Assembly: GCA_030598385.1 (NCBI GenBank)
Contig: JAUVQB010000005.1
Coordinates: forward strand, 1-16,105
Source of the DNA: Alphaproteobacteria bacterium
GTDB lineage: Bacteria; Pseudomonadota; Alphaproteobacteria; Kiloniellales; JAKSDN01
Direction: 5' to 3'
Length of the DNA: 16,105 bases
Shown here: positions 7,423 through 14,601 of the stretch, piece by piece
Numbering within the stretch: the first letter of the stretch is position 1
Layout: each line of letters begins with the position of its first letter
Position numbers and translations under genes: made by a program
Notes under the pieces: generated by a model
What the model was told of the DNA's origin: nothing
The model's input: the letters and a program-made list of their open reading frames with translations, nothing else
The model's database searches: none

Positions 7423-8555
7423 AGAGCGATCGCATCCCCCTCGGCGCCGACCGGCCGGGCACGGAAAGATTCCTCCGAGTCCATCGCTATGGCGCCCCGG
7501 ACGCCCGCCCCAAGGCCTATCTGCAAGCCTCGCTGCACGCCGACGAGACCCCCGGCCTGTTGGTCCAGCATCATCTCATGCGGCTGCTCGATGAGGCCGC
7601 TGCAAACGGCGAGATCACCGGCCAGATCGTCCTCGTGCCCTACGCCAACCCGATCGGCCTCGATCAGATCGTCAACCAAAGCATATCCGGCCGCTTCGAG
7701 CTGGCCGGCGGCGGCAACTTCAACCGCAATTGGCCCGACATCTTCGCGCCGCTCTGCGCCCAGGTCGCCGATGGGTTGGGCGACGACGCGGCAGCCAACG
7801 TCGCCACCATCCGCCAAGCGATCAACGAGCTGCTGGCCGGGCGCTCGGCAAGCTCGGAACTGGACCGGCTGCGCTTGACGCTGGCCCGCCTGTCGGCCGA
7901 TGCCGACCTGGTGCTCGACCTGCACTGCGACGATGACGCGCTCATGCACCTCTATCTGCTGGCGGCCCATTGGCCGGAAGGCCGGGACTTGGCGGCCGAG
8001 CTTGGCTGCCGGGCCGTGCTGCTGGCCGACGATTCCGGCGGCGGCAGCTTCGACGAGTGTTTCGCCTCCCTCTGGACCCGCCTTGCGGCGCGATTCCCCG
8101 GCCGGCCCATACCCGCTGCCTGCATGTCGGGAACGGTCGAACTTCGCGGCCAGGAGGATGTCTCCGACGCGCTTGCCGATCAAGACGCCGGGGGCCTCTT
8201 TAGAGCGCTGCAACGCTACGGCTATATCGCCGGCGACCCCGGGCCCGCGCCGGAGCTCATCTGCGAGGCAACCCGGCTAGAGGCCTGCGATATCGTCAAG
8301 TCGCCCGCCGCCGGTGTGCTGTCCTACACCGTCGAGCTGGGTCAAACGGTGCGCGACGGCGACATACTGGCCTGGCTGATCGACCCGGCGGCCGACGACC
8401 CTGTCGACGCCAGGCGCGCAATCCCCGCCCGTTCGTCTGGCTTCGTGCTGAACCGAAGAGCGCACAAGTACGTCGTCGCCGGCCTGGACATCGCCAAGGT
8501 GGTCGGCACCGAACCTCTCGCCTGGCGCAGCGAAGGCCAGTTGATGACCGACTAG
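7413..8555 (+). CDS. Succinylglutamate desuccinylase/aspartoacylase family (M14) zinc hydrolase
   Basis: AstE/AspA-type enzymes hydrolyse the amide bond of N-acylated amino acids with one zinc ion. In this 380-residue product, LHADETPG (41-48) gives zinc ligands H42 and E45, and LDLHCDDD (168-175) gives H171. FNRNWP (103-108) has the substrate-binding asparagine/arginine, and TVELRG (241-246) supplies the likely catalytic glutamate. Residues about 290-340 (SPAAGVLSYTVELGQTVRDG) form a biotinyl/lipoyl-like beta domain common in this family. ATG 7413 was chosen because conserved sequence begins soon after it and GGCGGA lies at 7400-7405. A GTG at 7356 would add 19 residues of unlikely sequence. 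The substrate is unknown; no arginine succinyltransferase (ast) genes are adjacent, so the name astE is not justified. The gene is followed by the short copy of the intergenic repeat. Confidence 0.85.
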   Translation: MKRQSDRIPLGADRPGTERFLRVHRYGAPDARPKAYLQASLHADETPGLLVQHHLMRLLDEAAANGEITGQIVLVPYANPIGLDQIVNQSISGRFELAGGGNFNRNWPDIFAPLCAQVADGLGDDAAANVATIRQAINELLAGRSASSELDRLRLTLARLSADADLVLDLHCDDDALMHLYLLAAHWPEGRDLAAELGCRAVLLADDSGGGSFDECFASLWTRLAARFPGRPIPAACMSGTVELRGQEDVSDALADQDAGGLFRALQRYGYIAGDPGPAPELICEATRLEACDIVKSPAAGVLSYTVELGQTVRDGDILAWLIDPAADDPVDARRAIPARSSGFVLNRRAHKYVVAGLDIAKVVGTEPLAWRSEGQLMTD

Positions 8556-8558
8556 AAC

Positions 8559-8631
8559 GGATTTGCGTTGATCGGAACCAGCCCGCTCCCCCTCCCAGCG
8601 CGCAGAGGCCCAGCGAAGCGGAAGCGCTCTA
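8559..8631 (-). repeat. Dispersed intergenic repeat, short copy (copy B)
   Basis: This is the inverted partner of 864-984, starting just after the M14 stop. The shared blocks are gcccgctccccctccc (8581-8596) and gaggcccagcgaagcgg (8605-8621), with weaker similarity in the flank atttg...tgatcgg (8561-8575). It lacks the roughly 50 bases that build the long hairpin of copy A. It lies in the 170-base spacer upstream of the PDZ protein gene. Confidence 0.75.
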
Positions 8632-8670
8632 GGGGCCAATTTCCTAAATCCCTACGATCATTCGATAATG

Positions 8671-8721
8671 TGGTACACTCGCCGCGGCTGCTCGCCTTGG
8701 GGAAGACGGGAGGCTAGGAGG
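8671..8721 (+). promoter_or_regulatory. Extended -10 candidate and strong ribosome binding site
   Basis: TGG followed by TACACT (8671-8679) fits an extended -10 element; no -35 match is seen 17 bases upstream. AGGAGG at 8716-8721, four bases before ATG 8726, is the best Shine-Dalgarno sequence in the window and fixes that start. The promoter part is tentative. Confidence 0.4.
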
Positions 8722-8725
8722 CGTT

Positions 8726-9754
8726 ATGAGAAACCTCGCCGCCTTGGCGCGGCTTCGCATTCGATTTGCACGCCACCGGATTGGCCTCACTGCCGCCGGT
8801 CTGCTGGTTGTGCTCGTCGCCCTGCCGGCGCAAGCGCAGAGCCCGCTGGACTCGATCGTCGCCGTTCGCGCCACCGTTCCGGCCGACGCGCGCACCGCGG
8901 ACGCACTGGGCACCGAGCGGGAAGGCTCCGGCGTCGTCATCGGCCCGGACGGGCTGGTGCTCACCATCGGCTACCTCATCCTCGAGGCGGTTTCCGCCGA
9001 GATCACCCTGCAGGACGATCGCGTGGTTCCGGCCGAGGTGGTCGCCTATGACTACGAGACGGGCTTCGGCCTGCTGCGGCCGCTGACCAACACCGGCCTG
9101 CCGCCGGTCAAGTTCGGCGAATCGGCCGGCCTGGAGCAAGACAACCCGGTCCTGGTCGCAAGCTTCACCACCCCCGCCGTCCAGACGCCGACCGCCACGG
9201 CGGCCTATGTGGTGTCGCGCCGCGAGTTTGCCGGCTATTGGGAATACCTGCTGCCCGACGCCATCTTCACCGCGCCGCCGCACCTGAGCTTCGGCGGCGC
9301 CGCCTTGCTCGGAGCGGACGGGCGGCTGCTGGGCATCGGCTCGCTCTTCGTCTCCGACGCGGCCGATCCGGGCGTTCAACTGGCCGGCAACATGTTCGTG
9401 CCGATCGATGCCTTGAAGCCGATCCTCGCGGACCTGCGGGCGCACGGCCAGAGCCAAGGCCCGCGCCGCCCCTGGCTCGGGGTCTTCACCGAGGAACTGC
9501 GCGGCCACCTCTTCGTCTACCAAGTCGCGCCCGGCGGGCCGGCCGATACGGCGGGCCTGCGTGTCGACGACGTCATCCTCGGGGTGGACGGCCGGCCGAT
9601 CGCCGGCATGGCCGACTTCTATAAGCGGGTCTGGACCCTTGGCGGCCCGGGCGTGGAGGTACCGGTCAGGGTGCTCTCCGGCGGCCGGGTGCAAGACCTG
9701 GCGATCACCTCCGGCGACCGCTACGACTATCTGAAGCTCGACCCGAGTTTCTGA
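8726..9754 (+). CDS. Exported HtrA-like trypsin-fold/PDZ protein, catalytic triad lost
   Basis: The 342 residues begin with a basic stretch and a hydrophobic core ending AQAQS, a signal peptide likely cut after A37, so the protein is periplasmic. Residues 45-235 follow the S1C (DegP/HtrA) fold: GSGVVIGPDGLVLT (68-81) is the usual approach to the catalytic histidine, and the frame continues through a DxET strand and a GG loop. The three catalytic positions are changed: Y83 where HtrA has His (GYLI for NHVV), G113 where it has Asp (DYETGFGLLR for DxxTDLAVLR), and F189 where it has Ser (SFGGA for NSGGP). Residues 249-335 form an intact PDZ domain (LGVFTEEL, GPADTAGLRVDDVILGVDG). It is therefore probably a peptide-binding or regulatory pseudoprotease, not a protease. 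AGGAGG supports the ATG. The 3' end faces the CLC gene at 30 bases. Confidence 0.85.
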   Translation: MRNLAALARLRIRFARHRIGLTAAGLLVVLVALPAQAQSPLDSIVAVRATVPADARTADALGTEREGSGVVIGPDGLVLTIGYLILEAVSAEITLQDDRVVPAEVVAYDYETGFGLLRPLTNTGLPPVKFGESAGLEQDNPVLVASFTTPAVQTPTATAAYVVSRREFAGYWEYLLPDAIFTAPPHLSFGGAALLGADGRLLGIGSLFVSDAADPGVQLAGNMFVPIDALKPILADLRAHGQSQGPRRPWLGVFTEELRGHLFVYQVAPGGPADTAGLRVDDVILGVDGRPIAGMADFYKRVWTLGGPGVEVPVRVLSGGRVQDLAITSGDRYDYLKLDPSF

Positions 9755-9784
9755 GAGGGCGGCCACAGGGCCGGTCCGCGCCGC

Positions 9785-11593
9785 TCAGCCCTCGCCGCGT
9801 TCCTCGGCCCGGGCGCGAATCACCGCTTGGTGATACGTGGTCAGGACCCGGTGCTCGTGGGCCATGCCGACCAGGGTCATGGACTTGCGGTCGCGCACCA
9901 CCGGCAGGTGCGCCTCGCCGCTCGCGCTGAATAGATTCACAGCCGTCATCAGGTCGTCGTCCATCGCCAGTATGGCCGGTTCCGGGCGGGTCACGTCCCG
10001 GGCGGTCCATTCGGCGTCGTGGCTAAGATCGAAGGCGGCCTCGTCCATCTCGTTGAGGGTGATCATGCCGGCCAGGCGGCCGTCGGCCTCGACCACGAAA
10101 AGCTCGCCCCAGGGCGCCCGCTTGAGGCTGTCGCGGACCTCGGCCATGGGCGCGTCGATGGCGATCGACTGGACAGCGGACTCCATGATGCTTTTGACCC
10201 GGGTCTCCCTGAGCTGGCTCACCTCCGGGCCCTCGCTGAGCGAGAGGCCGCGCTTTTCGAGCACCCGGTGGAAGAAGGAGGCGCCGTGCACCTGCTGGGT
10301 GATGGTCGAGGCGATCACCGTGGCGATCATCACGGCGATGGTGAGGGCATAGCCGCCGGTCAGCTCGAAGATGATGAGGATGGTGGAGAACGGCGCCCCG
10401 AGCACGGCCCCGGTGACGGCCCCCATGCCGATCATGGTATAGGCGCCGTGCCCGGAGGAGAGCTCTGGAAAGACATCGGTCGCGATGAAGCCGAAAGCGC
10501 CGCCCACCATGGCGCCAATGAAGAGCGAGGGTGAAAAGACGCCGCCGCCGAAGCCGCAGGCGAGGCAAAGGGCCGTGGCCAGGGTCTTGACGACGATCAG
10601 AGTCAACAGCAGCCACAGCGGATAGAGGTCCTGGAGGGCCGAATCCATGGCCTCGTAGCCGACGCCCAGAACCTGCGGGAACACCAGGGCCGTCAGGCCG
10701 ATGACCAGGCCGGCCAGCGCCGGGCGGCTCCAGACCGGAAGCGGCACCCGGGCGACGACCGTCTCCGCGATCATCACCGTGCGCATGAAGCACATTGCCG
10801 CCGCCGCGCTGACCACGCCAAGCAGGGCGAAGGCCGGAAACTCCCAGAACGAGACGATCACCCAATGGTCCGGCAGAGTGAAGGCCGGGAAGTCGCCGTA
10901 GTGCATGCGGCTGACGATCGCGCCGGTCACCGAGGCGATGACGATGGGCGCGAAGGCGGAGAGGGCGTAATGCCCGACCACCACCTCGAGGGCGAAAATG
11001 GATCCGGCGATAGGCGCGTTGAAAGAAGCCGCCACCGCCGCCGCCACGCCGCAGCCGAGCAACGCGCGCGACAGGCCGCGGCCCAGATGGAGACGGGTGG
11101 CCAGCCAGCCGCCGAGGGTGGCGCCCAAGTGCACCATCGGCCCCTCGCGGCCGACCGAGGCGCCGACGCCGATCGAAGCGGCGCTCACCATGGCCGCCTT
11201 GATCCCGTCCGGCAAGGCCATGCGCCCGCCCTTGAAGGCGCTCGCCTCGATCACGTCGGCGACGCCGAGCGGCCGCCGGTTGGGCATGAGAAAATAAACG
11301 AAGAGGCCGATCGCCAGGCCGCCGGCCGCGGGCACCAAGACTATGTGCCACCAGGCGAGCTCGGCGGCCAGGGCGGCCACGCGCTCGCCGCCGAACCCGA
11401 AGGTGGCCCGTTGGGTCAGATCGATGGCATAGCGGAAGGCGATCGCGGCAAGTCCGGCGGCCACGCCAATCACCACCGCCAGCATCGACAGGATGAGCGG
11501 ATTGTTCCGGCGCAGACGCAGCAGCAGGTTTCGCAGACCACCAGCCGATCCCGGGGCCGGCGCCGTGGCCTGATGTGTCTCGGACGATTCCAT
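9785..11593 (-). CDS. CLC-family chloride channel/transporter with CBS pair
   Basis: CLC proteins are membrane dimers that conduct chloride or exchange it for protons. The 602-residue product has the CLC core (about 30-445) with GREGP (148-152, gating glutamate E150), the ALEVV helix end (201-205) and GVFSP (351-355). It is followed by two CBS motifs (about 466-520 and 531-592) that in relatives sense nucleotides. Three functional positions depart from E. coli ClcA by my hand alignment. The GSGIP motif reads PLGVAD, so serine 107 is absent. The proton glutamate 203 is V204. Tyrosine 445 is probably F441. This makes a channel-like or uncoupled mode plausible, but mode and ion are not proven, so the symbol clcA is withheld. 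ATG 11593 has only a weak upstream purine stretch. It lies 94 bases downstream of the pentapeptide gene on the same strand. Confidence 0.92.
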   Translation of the reverse strand: MESSETHQATAPAPGSAGGLRNLLLRLRRNNPLILSMLAVVIGVAAGLAAIAFRYAIDLTQRATFGFGGERVAALAAELAWWHIVLVPAAGGLAIGLFVYFLMPNRRPLGVADVIEASAFKGGRMALPDGIKAAMVSAASIGVGASVGREGPMVHLGATLGGWLATRLHLGRGLSRALLGCGVAAAVAASFNAPIAGSIFALEVVVGHYALSAFAPIVIASVTGAIVSRMHYGDFPAFTLPDHWVIVSFWEFPAFALLGVVSAAAAMCFMRTVMIAETVVARVPLPVWSRPALAGLVIGLTALVFPQVLGVGYEAMDSALQDLYPLWLLLTLIVVKTLATALCLACGFGGGVFSPSLFIGAMVGGAFGFIATDVFPELSSGHGAYTMIGMGAVTGAVLGAPFSTILIIFELTGGYALTIAVMIATVIASTITQQVHGASFFHRVLEKRGLSLSEGPEVSQLRETRVKSIMESAVQSIAIDAPMAEVRDSLKRAPWGELFVVEADGRLAGMITLNEMDEAAFDLSHDAEWTARDVTRPEPAILAMDDDLMTAVNLFSASGEAHLPVVRDRKSMTLVGMAHEHRVLTTYHQAVIRARAEERGEG

Positions 11594-11687
11594 GATCGCG
11601 TCCGATTAAACGCCCTGGCGCGGTCCAGCGAAAGCCCTGGGCGAACGTTCGTCTGGGCGCCGCTCGCCCGGACGGCCGATTAGGGGG

Positions 11688-12215
11688 TCAATTGCAACTG
11701 CCGATCGAGCCTTCGGCGCAGACCCGCTCGCCGTCCGTCCAAATCGCCCCCGACAGGTCGGCGCGGACTAAATCCGCCCCCTTGAGGCGGGCATCGGTGA
11801 GATTCGCGTTGCGCAGATTGGCCCGGAACAGCCGCGCGCGCCGCAGGTCCACGCCGATCAGCGAGGCGCCGGTGAGGTCCGCCTTGGTGAGGTCGGCTTC
11901 GTAGAGCTTGGCGCCGTTCAAATCGACATCGAGCAGCCTCGCATTGACGAATTTCGCCCGGGAGGACTGGGTCTCCGAAAGATCGCCGCCCGAGAGATCG
12001 GTGCGAAAAAAGCTGCCGTCGCGTAGGCGCGCGCCCGCCAGGTTCACCTCTCTCAGATCGAGGCCGTCCATGGCGCAACGCTGCCAGTTGACGCCCGGGG
12101 CCGGCGGGTCGGTGCAGGACGCCCGCGCCGGCGAACCGGCCGTTGCCAGGAGAAGTAGGGTCAAAAAAGACCAACCGACGGTTCGCACGACACCCATTCC
12201 GCTAGACTTAAGCAT
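11688..12215 (-). CDS. Exported pentapeptide-repeat protein
   Basis: From ATG 12215 the product is 175 residues. A signal peptide (hydrophobic core about 12-27, likely cut ARA/SC after residue 32) leads to about twenty A(D/N)LxX-type pentapeptides (about 50-158, for example ADLTKADLTGASLIGVDL). These should form a right-handed quadrilateral beta-helix. Cysteines at 34, 48, 166 and 174 in the mature part suggest two disulfides, fitting a periplasmic location. The C-terminal WTDGERVCAEGSIGSC pattern is typical of small exported pentapeptide proteins. Function is unknown; such repeats usually serve in binding, not catalysis. The frame stays open upstream to ATG 12464, but the signal peptide argues for 12215 (or ATG 12197). 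No good ribosome binding site decides between these two. Confidence 0.8.
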   Translation of the reverse strand: MLKSSGMGVVRTVGWSFLTLLLLATAGSPARASCTDPPAPGVNWQRCAMDGLDLREVNLAGARLRDGSFFRTDLSGGDLSETQSSRAKFVNARLLDVDLNGAKLYEADLTKADLTGASLIGVDLRRARLFRANLRNANLTDARLKGADLVRADLSGAIWTDGERVCAEGSIGSCN

Positions 12216-12782
12216 CCGTCTCAACAACACAATGTCGGTCCCGAACCGGACCGACCCCTGCCATCCATTAAGAAGCGCCCCCATTAAGGAGCGCGTGGCG
12301 CCTGACGGCAAGACGCCGAGCCCCGCATTCTTCACCGCGCCCGGCAGCAGCCGAGTCGCTTTTGGCTGGCCCCGAGCGGGGCGGGAGCCGCCCGCGGGTT
12401 CACCCCTTAGGGCTTCTAGCCGCGAGGCATGAGGGTCAGATAAAGCACCGAAAAGGCCTGACACCGCAATGACCTATCGCAGTTTCGCCGATTTCCCCGC
12501 GGCACAAAACGCCGCTTAATGATCTGGCCTTCCAGCGACGGCTGTGATAGCTGATTCGCCTAAATGAGGTGGGCACCCGCGTCTTTTGGGGCCTGATAGG
12601 CCGCCCAGGGATGGTTTTTGAGGATTTGGTAACCGTTTCGACGGAGTTTGGCGGCTGAGTGCATACCGTTTGGGGCAATTCGCCCGCAATCCAGCGGCAT
12701 CGCTATTGGAGGGCACCGTGAGCGGCACGGCTCCGGGACTCTGCGCCGCGATGACCGTCTCGGAGATGGGGTAGTCGTCGAG
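12216..12782. other. Long gene-poor spacer between divergent genes
   Basis: These 567 bases separate the pentapeptide gene from mlaA. They hold a 14-base near-exact direct repeat, ccattaagaagcgc (12265-12278) and ccattaaggagcgc (12281-12294), with a period of 16. They also hold two adjacent small hairpins: gccccg/cggggc (12369-12374 and 12377-12382) and gcggg/cccgc (12381-12385 and 12391-12395). Short open frames (for example 12436-12678 on the - strand) show no recognisable domain, signal or ribosome binding site and are not called. The promoters of both flanking genes must lie here, but I cannot point to them. Confidence 0.5.
12265..12294. repeat. Two-unit 16-bp-period direct repeat
   Basis: ccattaag-A/G-agcgc occurs twice, at 12265-12278 and 12281-12294, differing at one base. 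It lies about 50-80 bases upstream of the pentapeptide gene start, where a tandem regulator site would be plausible. It may equally be part of a dispersed repeat. Confidence 0.5.
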
Positions 12783-13601
12783 ATGCTTGGGCTAGCGGAG
12801 AGGCAGAGGTGTGACCGGGCGCGAGCCTGGCCCGCGGCCGTGCTGTGCCTAGCCCTGGCGGCGGCCTCCCCCCAGGCCTTCGCCGCCGAGCTGGATGAGC
12901 TGGAGGACGATCCCTTCGCCGACTACGAGGAAGAGATCGAGGACACCAACGATCCCTTCGAGATCCCCAACCGCTTCATCTTCGCCTTCAACCAAACCCT
13001 CGATGTGGCCATATTTCGGCCGCTCGCCGTGCTCTACCGCGATCTGGTGCCGGAGTATATGCGTCAGCGGGTGCACCTTTTCTTGCGGAACCTGGGCGAG
13101 CCGGTCACGCTGGCGAACGATATGCTGCAAGGCGAGTGGGACCGGGCCGGGACCACGGCGGACCGTTTCCTGCTCAATTCGATCGGAGGCGTCGCCGGTT
13201 TCTGGGACGTGGCCACGGACCTGGGCCACCCCTATCACGACGAGGACTTCGGCCAGACGCTGGGATCCCATGGCGTGGGCGAGGGGCCCTATATCGTGCT
13301 GCCGATTCTTGGCCCCTCGAACCTGCGCGACGCCACCGGCAAGGTCGTCGATCATTTCCTTGACCCCTTCACCTATATCACCGAAGAACAGGACAAGGAG
13401 GAGTGGCGGCTCTATCGCTTCGCTCTCGATGGCTTGGATTTCCGCACTCGTAACCTGGAAACCCTCGACGAGATCGAACGCGACGCGTTGGATTTTTATG
13501 CCCGGCTGCGCTCCCTCTACCGCCAGAGGCGGGACGCCGAGATCAGGAACGAGGTGGACCTCACAGCGGATGCAGGGCCCACCGTGGCCCGTATAGACTA
13601 G
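12783..13601 (+). CDS. mlaA: MlaA/VacJ family outer-membrane phospholipid protein
   Basis: MlaA sits in the outer membrane and removes mislocalised phospholipids from the outer leaflet, passing them to periplasmic MlaC. From ATG 12783 the product is 272 residues. Family hallmarks are clear: DPFEIPNRFIFAFN (57-70), LRNLGEPVTLANDMLQG (101-117), RFLLNSIGGVAGFWDVA (128-144), EDFGQTLGSHGVGEGPY (154-170) and LPILGPSNLRDATG (173-186). The signal sequence (hydrophobic core 17-30) reads AVLCLALAAASPQAFA/AE. The only cysteine in it lacks a normal lipobox, so cleavage by signal peptidase I after A34 seems likelier than lipidation, unlike E. coli MlaA. An acidic stretch (36-55) follows. The frame is open further upstream to 12648, but that part looks non-coding. 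mlaC follows after 35 bases, probably in one operon. Confidence 0.9.
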   Translation: MLGLAERQRCDRARAWPAAVLCLALAAASPQAFAAELDELEDDPFADYEEEIEDTNDPFEIPNRFIFAFNQTLDVAIFRPLAVLYRDLVPEYMRQRVHLFLRNLGEPVTLANDMLQGEWDRAGTTADRFLLNSIGGVAGFWDVATDLGHPYHDEDFGQTLGSHGVGEGPYIVLPILGPSNLRDATGKVVDHFLDPFTYITEEQDKEEWRLYRFALDGLDFRTRNLETLDEIERDALDFYARLRSLYRQRRDAEIRNEVDLTADAGPTVARID

Positions 13602-13636
13602 ACTTGAGAATAGACGCCCGAAATGAAGTGAACGCC

Positions 13637-14287
13637 ATGCAGACAAGACGATTTGCGATTGCACTGGCTGGCGCGCTATTGGCCGCCGCGCTGTCAATTT
13701 CGCCCTTGGCCCCCTCCGAGGCGGATATCGGACACCCGGCCTCCACCTTCCTCGATTCCGTGCGCGAGCGCGCGATCGCCGGCCTGACCGATCCCACGCG
13801 CAGCGACGAGGAGCGCGAGGCGCTGTTCCGCAACCTCTTGAACGAGGCCTTCGATATCCGCCTCATCGGGCGGTTCGTCGTCGGCCGTTACTGGCGCAAG
13901 GCCGAGGCGGACGATCAAGAGGCCTTCCTGCGAGCCTTCGAGGACGCGATCGTCCAGCGCTTCCTGCCGCTCTTCTCGCAATTTCAGGGCGAGCAGCTAA
14001 TCATCGGGAAGGCGGCGCCCGACCGCAAGAACCCGAAATATACGGTGGTCACCTCGACCTACATCGATTCCCAGGGCCGCGGGGTCAAGGCCGACTGGCG
14101 GCTGCTCGAGCGCGACGGCGGCTACAAGGTCTTCGATGTGATCGTGGAGGGCATCAGCATGGCGATCACGCTGCGCTCCGAATACGCCTCGGTGATCAAG
14201 AACCAGGGCGGCCTGCCCGGCCTGGTGGTGCTATTGCGCGACAAGCTGGCCAAGGGCGAGTTCAAGCCCGCCGTGACGGCCGAGTAG
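13637..14287 (+). CDS. mlaC: MlaC/Ttg2D family periplasmic phospholipid carrier
   Basis: MlaC shuttles phospholipids between outer-membrane MlaA and the inner-membrane MlaFEDB ABC complex. The 216-residue product has a signal peptide (MQTRRFAIALAGALLAAALS, probable cut near residue 29) and the MlaC/toluene-tolerance domain. Family features include the helix with FDIRLIGRFVVGRYWRKA (71-88), then FLRAFEDAIVQRF, the strand TVVTSTYIDSQG, and the end VFDVIVEGISMAITLRSEY (near 165-183). The latter matches the conserved DxxxxGISMxxxxRxxF/Y pattern. Length is normal for the family. ATG 13637 follows a modest GAAGTG; the frame is open a little further upstream to a TTG at 13604. It follows mlaA closely. 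The partner genes mlaFED are not in the window. Confidence 0.9.
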   Translation: MQTRRFAIALAGALLAAALSISPLAPSEADIGHPASTFLDSVRERAIAGLTDPTRSDEEREALFRNLLNEAFDIRLIGRFVVGRYWRKAEADDQEAFLRAFEDAIVQRFLPLFSQFQGEQLIIGKAAPDRKNPKYTVVTSTYIDSQGRGVKADWRLLERDGGYKVFDVIVEGISMAITLRSEYASVIKNQGGLPGLVVLLRDKLAKGEFKPAVTAE

Positions 14288-14377
14288 ACGCCGCCCCGTT
14301 TCGCTAAGTTTCGGGCTTTGCCCGCTCCCCAAGCAACGGCTTCGTGCCCTAGTTTAACCCAACCCACTACGCGCTCA

Positions 14378-14405
14378 TGGCGCCAGCCGTGTAAAACTGG
14401 CGTCA
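14378..14405. terminator. Hairpin downstream of mlaC
   Basis: The 9-base arms (14378-14386 and 14397-14405) pair except for one G-U, with a 10-base loop containing taaaa. It lies 90 bases past the mlaC stop. No T-run follows on the + strand, so this is a weak terminator candidate or an RNA 3' structure. Confidence 0.35.
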
Positions 14406-14413
14406 ACGCATGT

Positions 14414-14472
14414 CGATTGTCGAGGGTATTGGTCTCGTGCAGGAACCCTTCCAGCGGCATGCGGGCGACCAC
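14414..14472 (-). pseudogene. Remnant of an M81 (MlrC-like) peptidase gene N-terminus
   Basis: Read on the reverse strand from about 14472, the frame gives VARMPLEGFLHETNTL. M81 proteins (MlrC/microcystinase C family) typically begin M-A-R-I-A-x-G-G-F-x-H-E-T-N-T-F, so the GF-HETNT block is matched at the right distance from the start. Downstream, the frame (LDNRHALTPVLHGWRH and on) shows nothing of the family and soon overlaps the mlaC 3' end, so no working gene is present. I read it as a truncated shred left by deletion. Chance similarity of about eight residues cannot be excluded. Confidence 0.4.
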
Positions 14473-14522
14473 GGCGTTTGTGGGTGTGGAGCGGCACCGC
14501 CTAGCGCGAGCCGTTTAAGACA

Positions 14523-14533
14523 ATAGTTACTAT
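14523..14533. promoter_or_regulatory. Palindrome upstream of the sulfatase-like gene
   Basis: atagttactat is a perfect 5+5 inverted repeat with one central base. It is AT-rich in a GC-rich genome and lies about 70 bases before ATG 14602. It could be an operator or overlap a -10 element (TACTAT at 14529-14534 region). No regulator is known. Confidence 0.25.
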
Positions 14534-14601
14534 CCCGACACCAGGATATTCACTACTTTCTTGTCGCCGGTCGGCCCCCACGCAAAATATGTCGGAAAGA
14601 T

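Larger units (their letters stand above)
14288..14601. other. Spacer between mlaC and the sulfatase-like gene
   Basis: These 314 bases hold no complete gene. A hairpin (tggcgccag 14378-14386 with ctggcgtca 14397-14405, one G-U pair) could mark the 3' end of the mla transcript but has no T-run. A short reverse-strand frame near 14414-14472 resembles the start of an M81 peptidase gene. An 11-base palindrome atagttactat lies at 14523-14533, about 70 bases before the next start. GC content falls towards the right end. Confidence 0.5.

Noticed and set aside
8714..9766. A 350-codon reverse frame over the PDZ protein
   Set aside because: The + strand has a signal peptide, a PDZ domain and AGGAGG before its ATG; the reverse frame has only G/R/D-rich shadow sequence.
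10865..11683. A 272-codon + strand frame over the CLC gene
   Set aside because: It is antisense to a clear CLC-CBS protein and has biased, domain-free composition.
12390..12420. A tRNA-like T-arm near gcgggttcacc
   Set aside because: No matching acceptor stem, D-arm or anticodon arm could be folded around it.
12436..12678. An 80-codon reverse frame in the spacer before mlaA
   Set aside because: No ribosome binding site, domain, signal or composition typical of the neighbouring genes; treated as chance.
12648..12782. An N-terminal extension of mlaA by 45 residues
   Set aside because: It would bury the signal peptide in the chain and its sequence looks non-coding; ATG 12783 gives a normal export signal.
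14122..14472. A full 116-residue reverse-strand gene
   Set aside because: Most of it is antisense to the mlaC 3' end; only the first 16 residues resemble a family, so it is reported as a remnant and not a gene.
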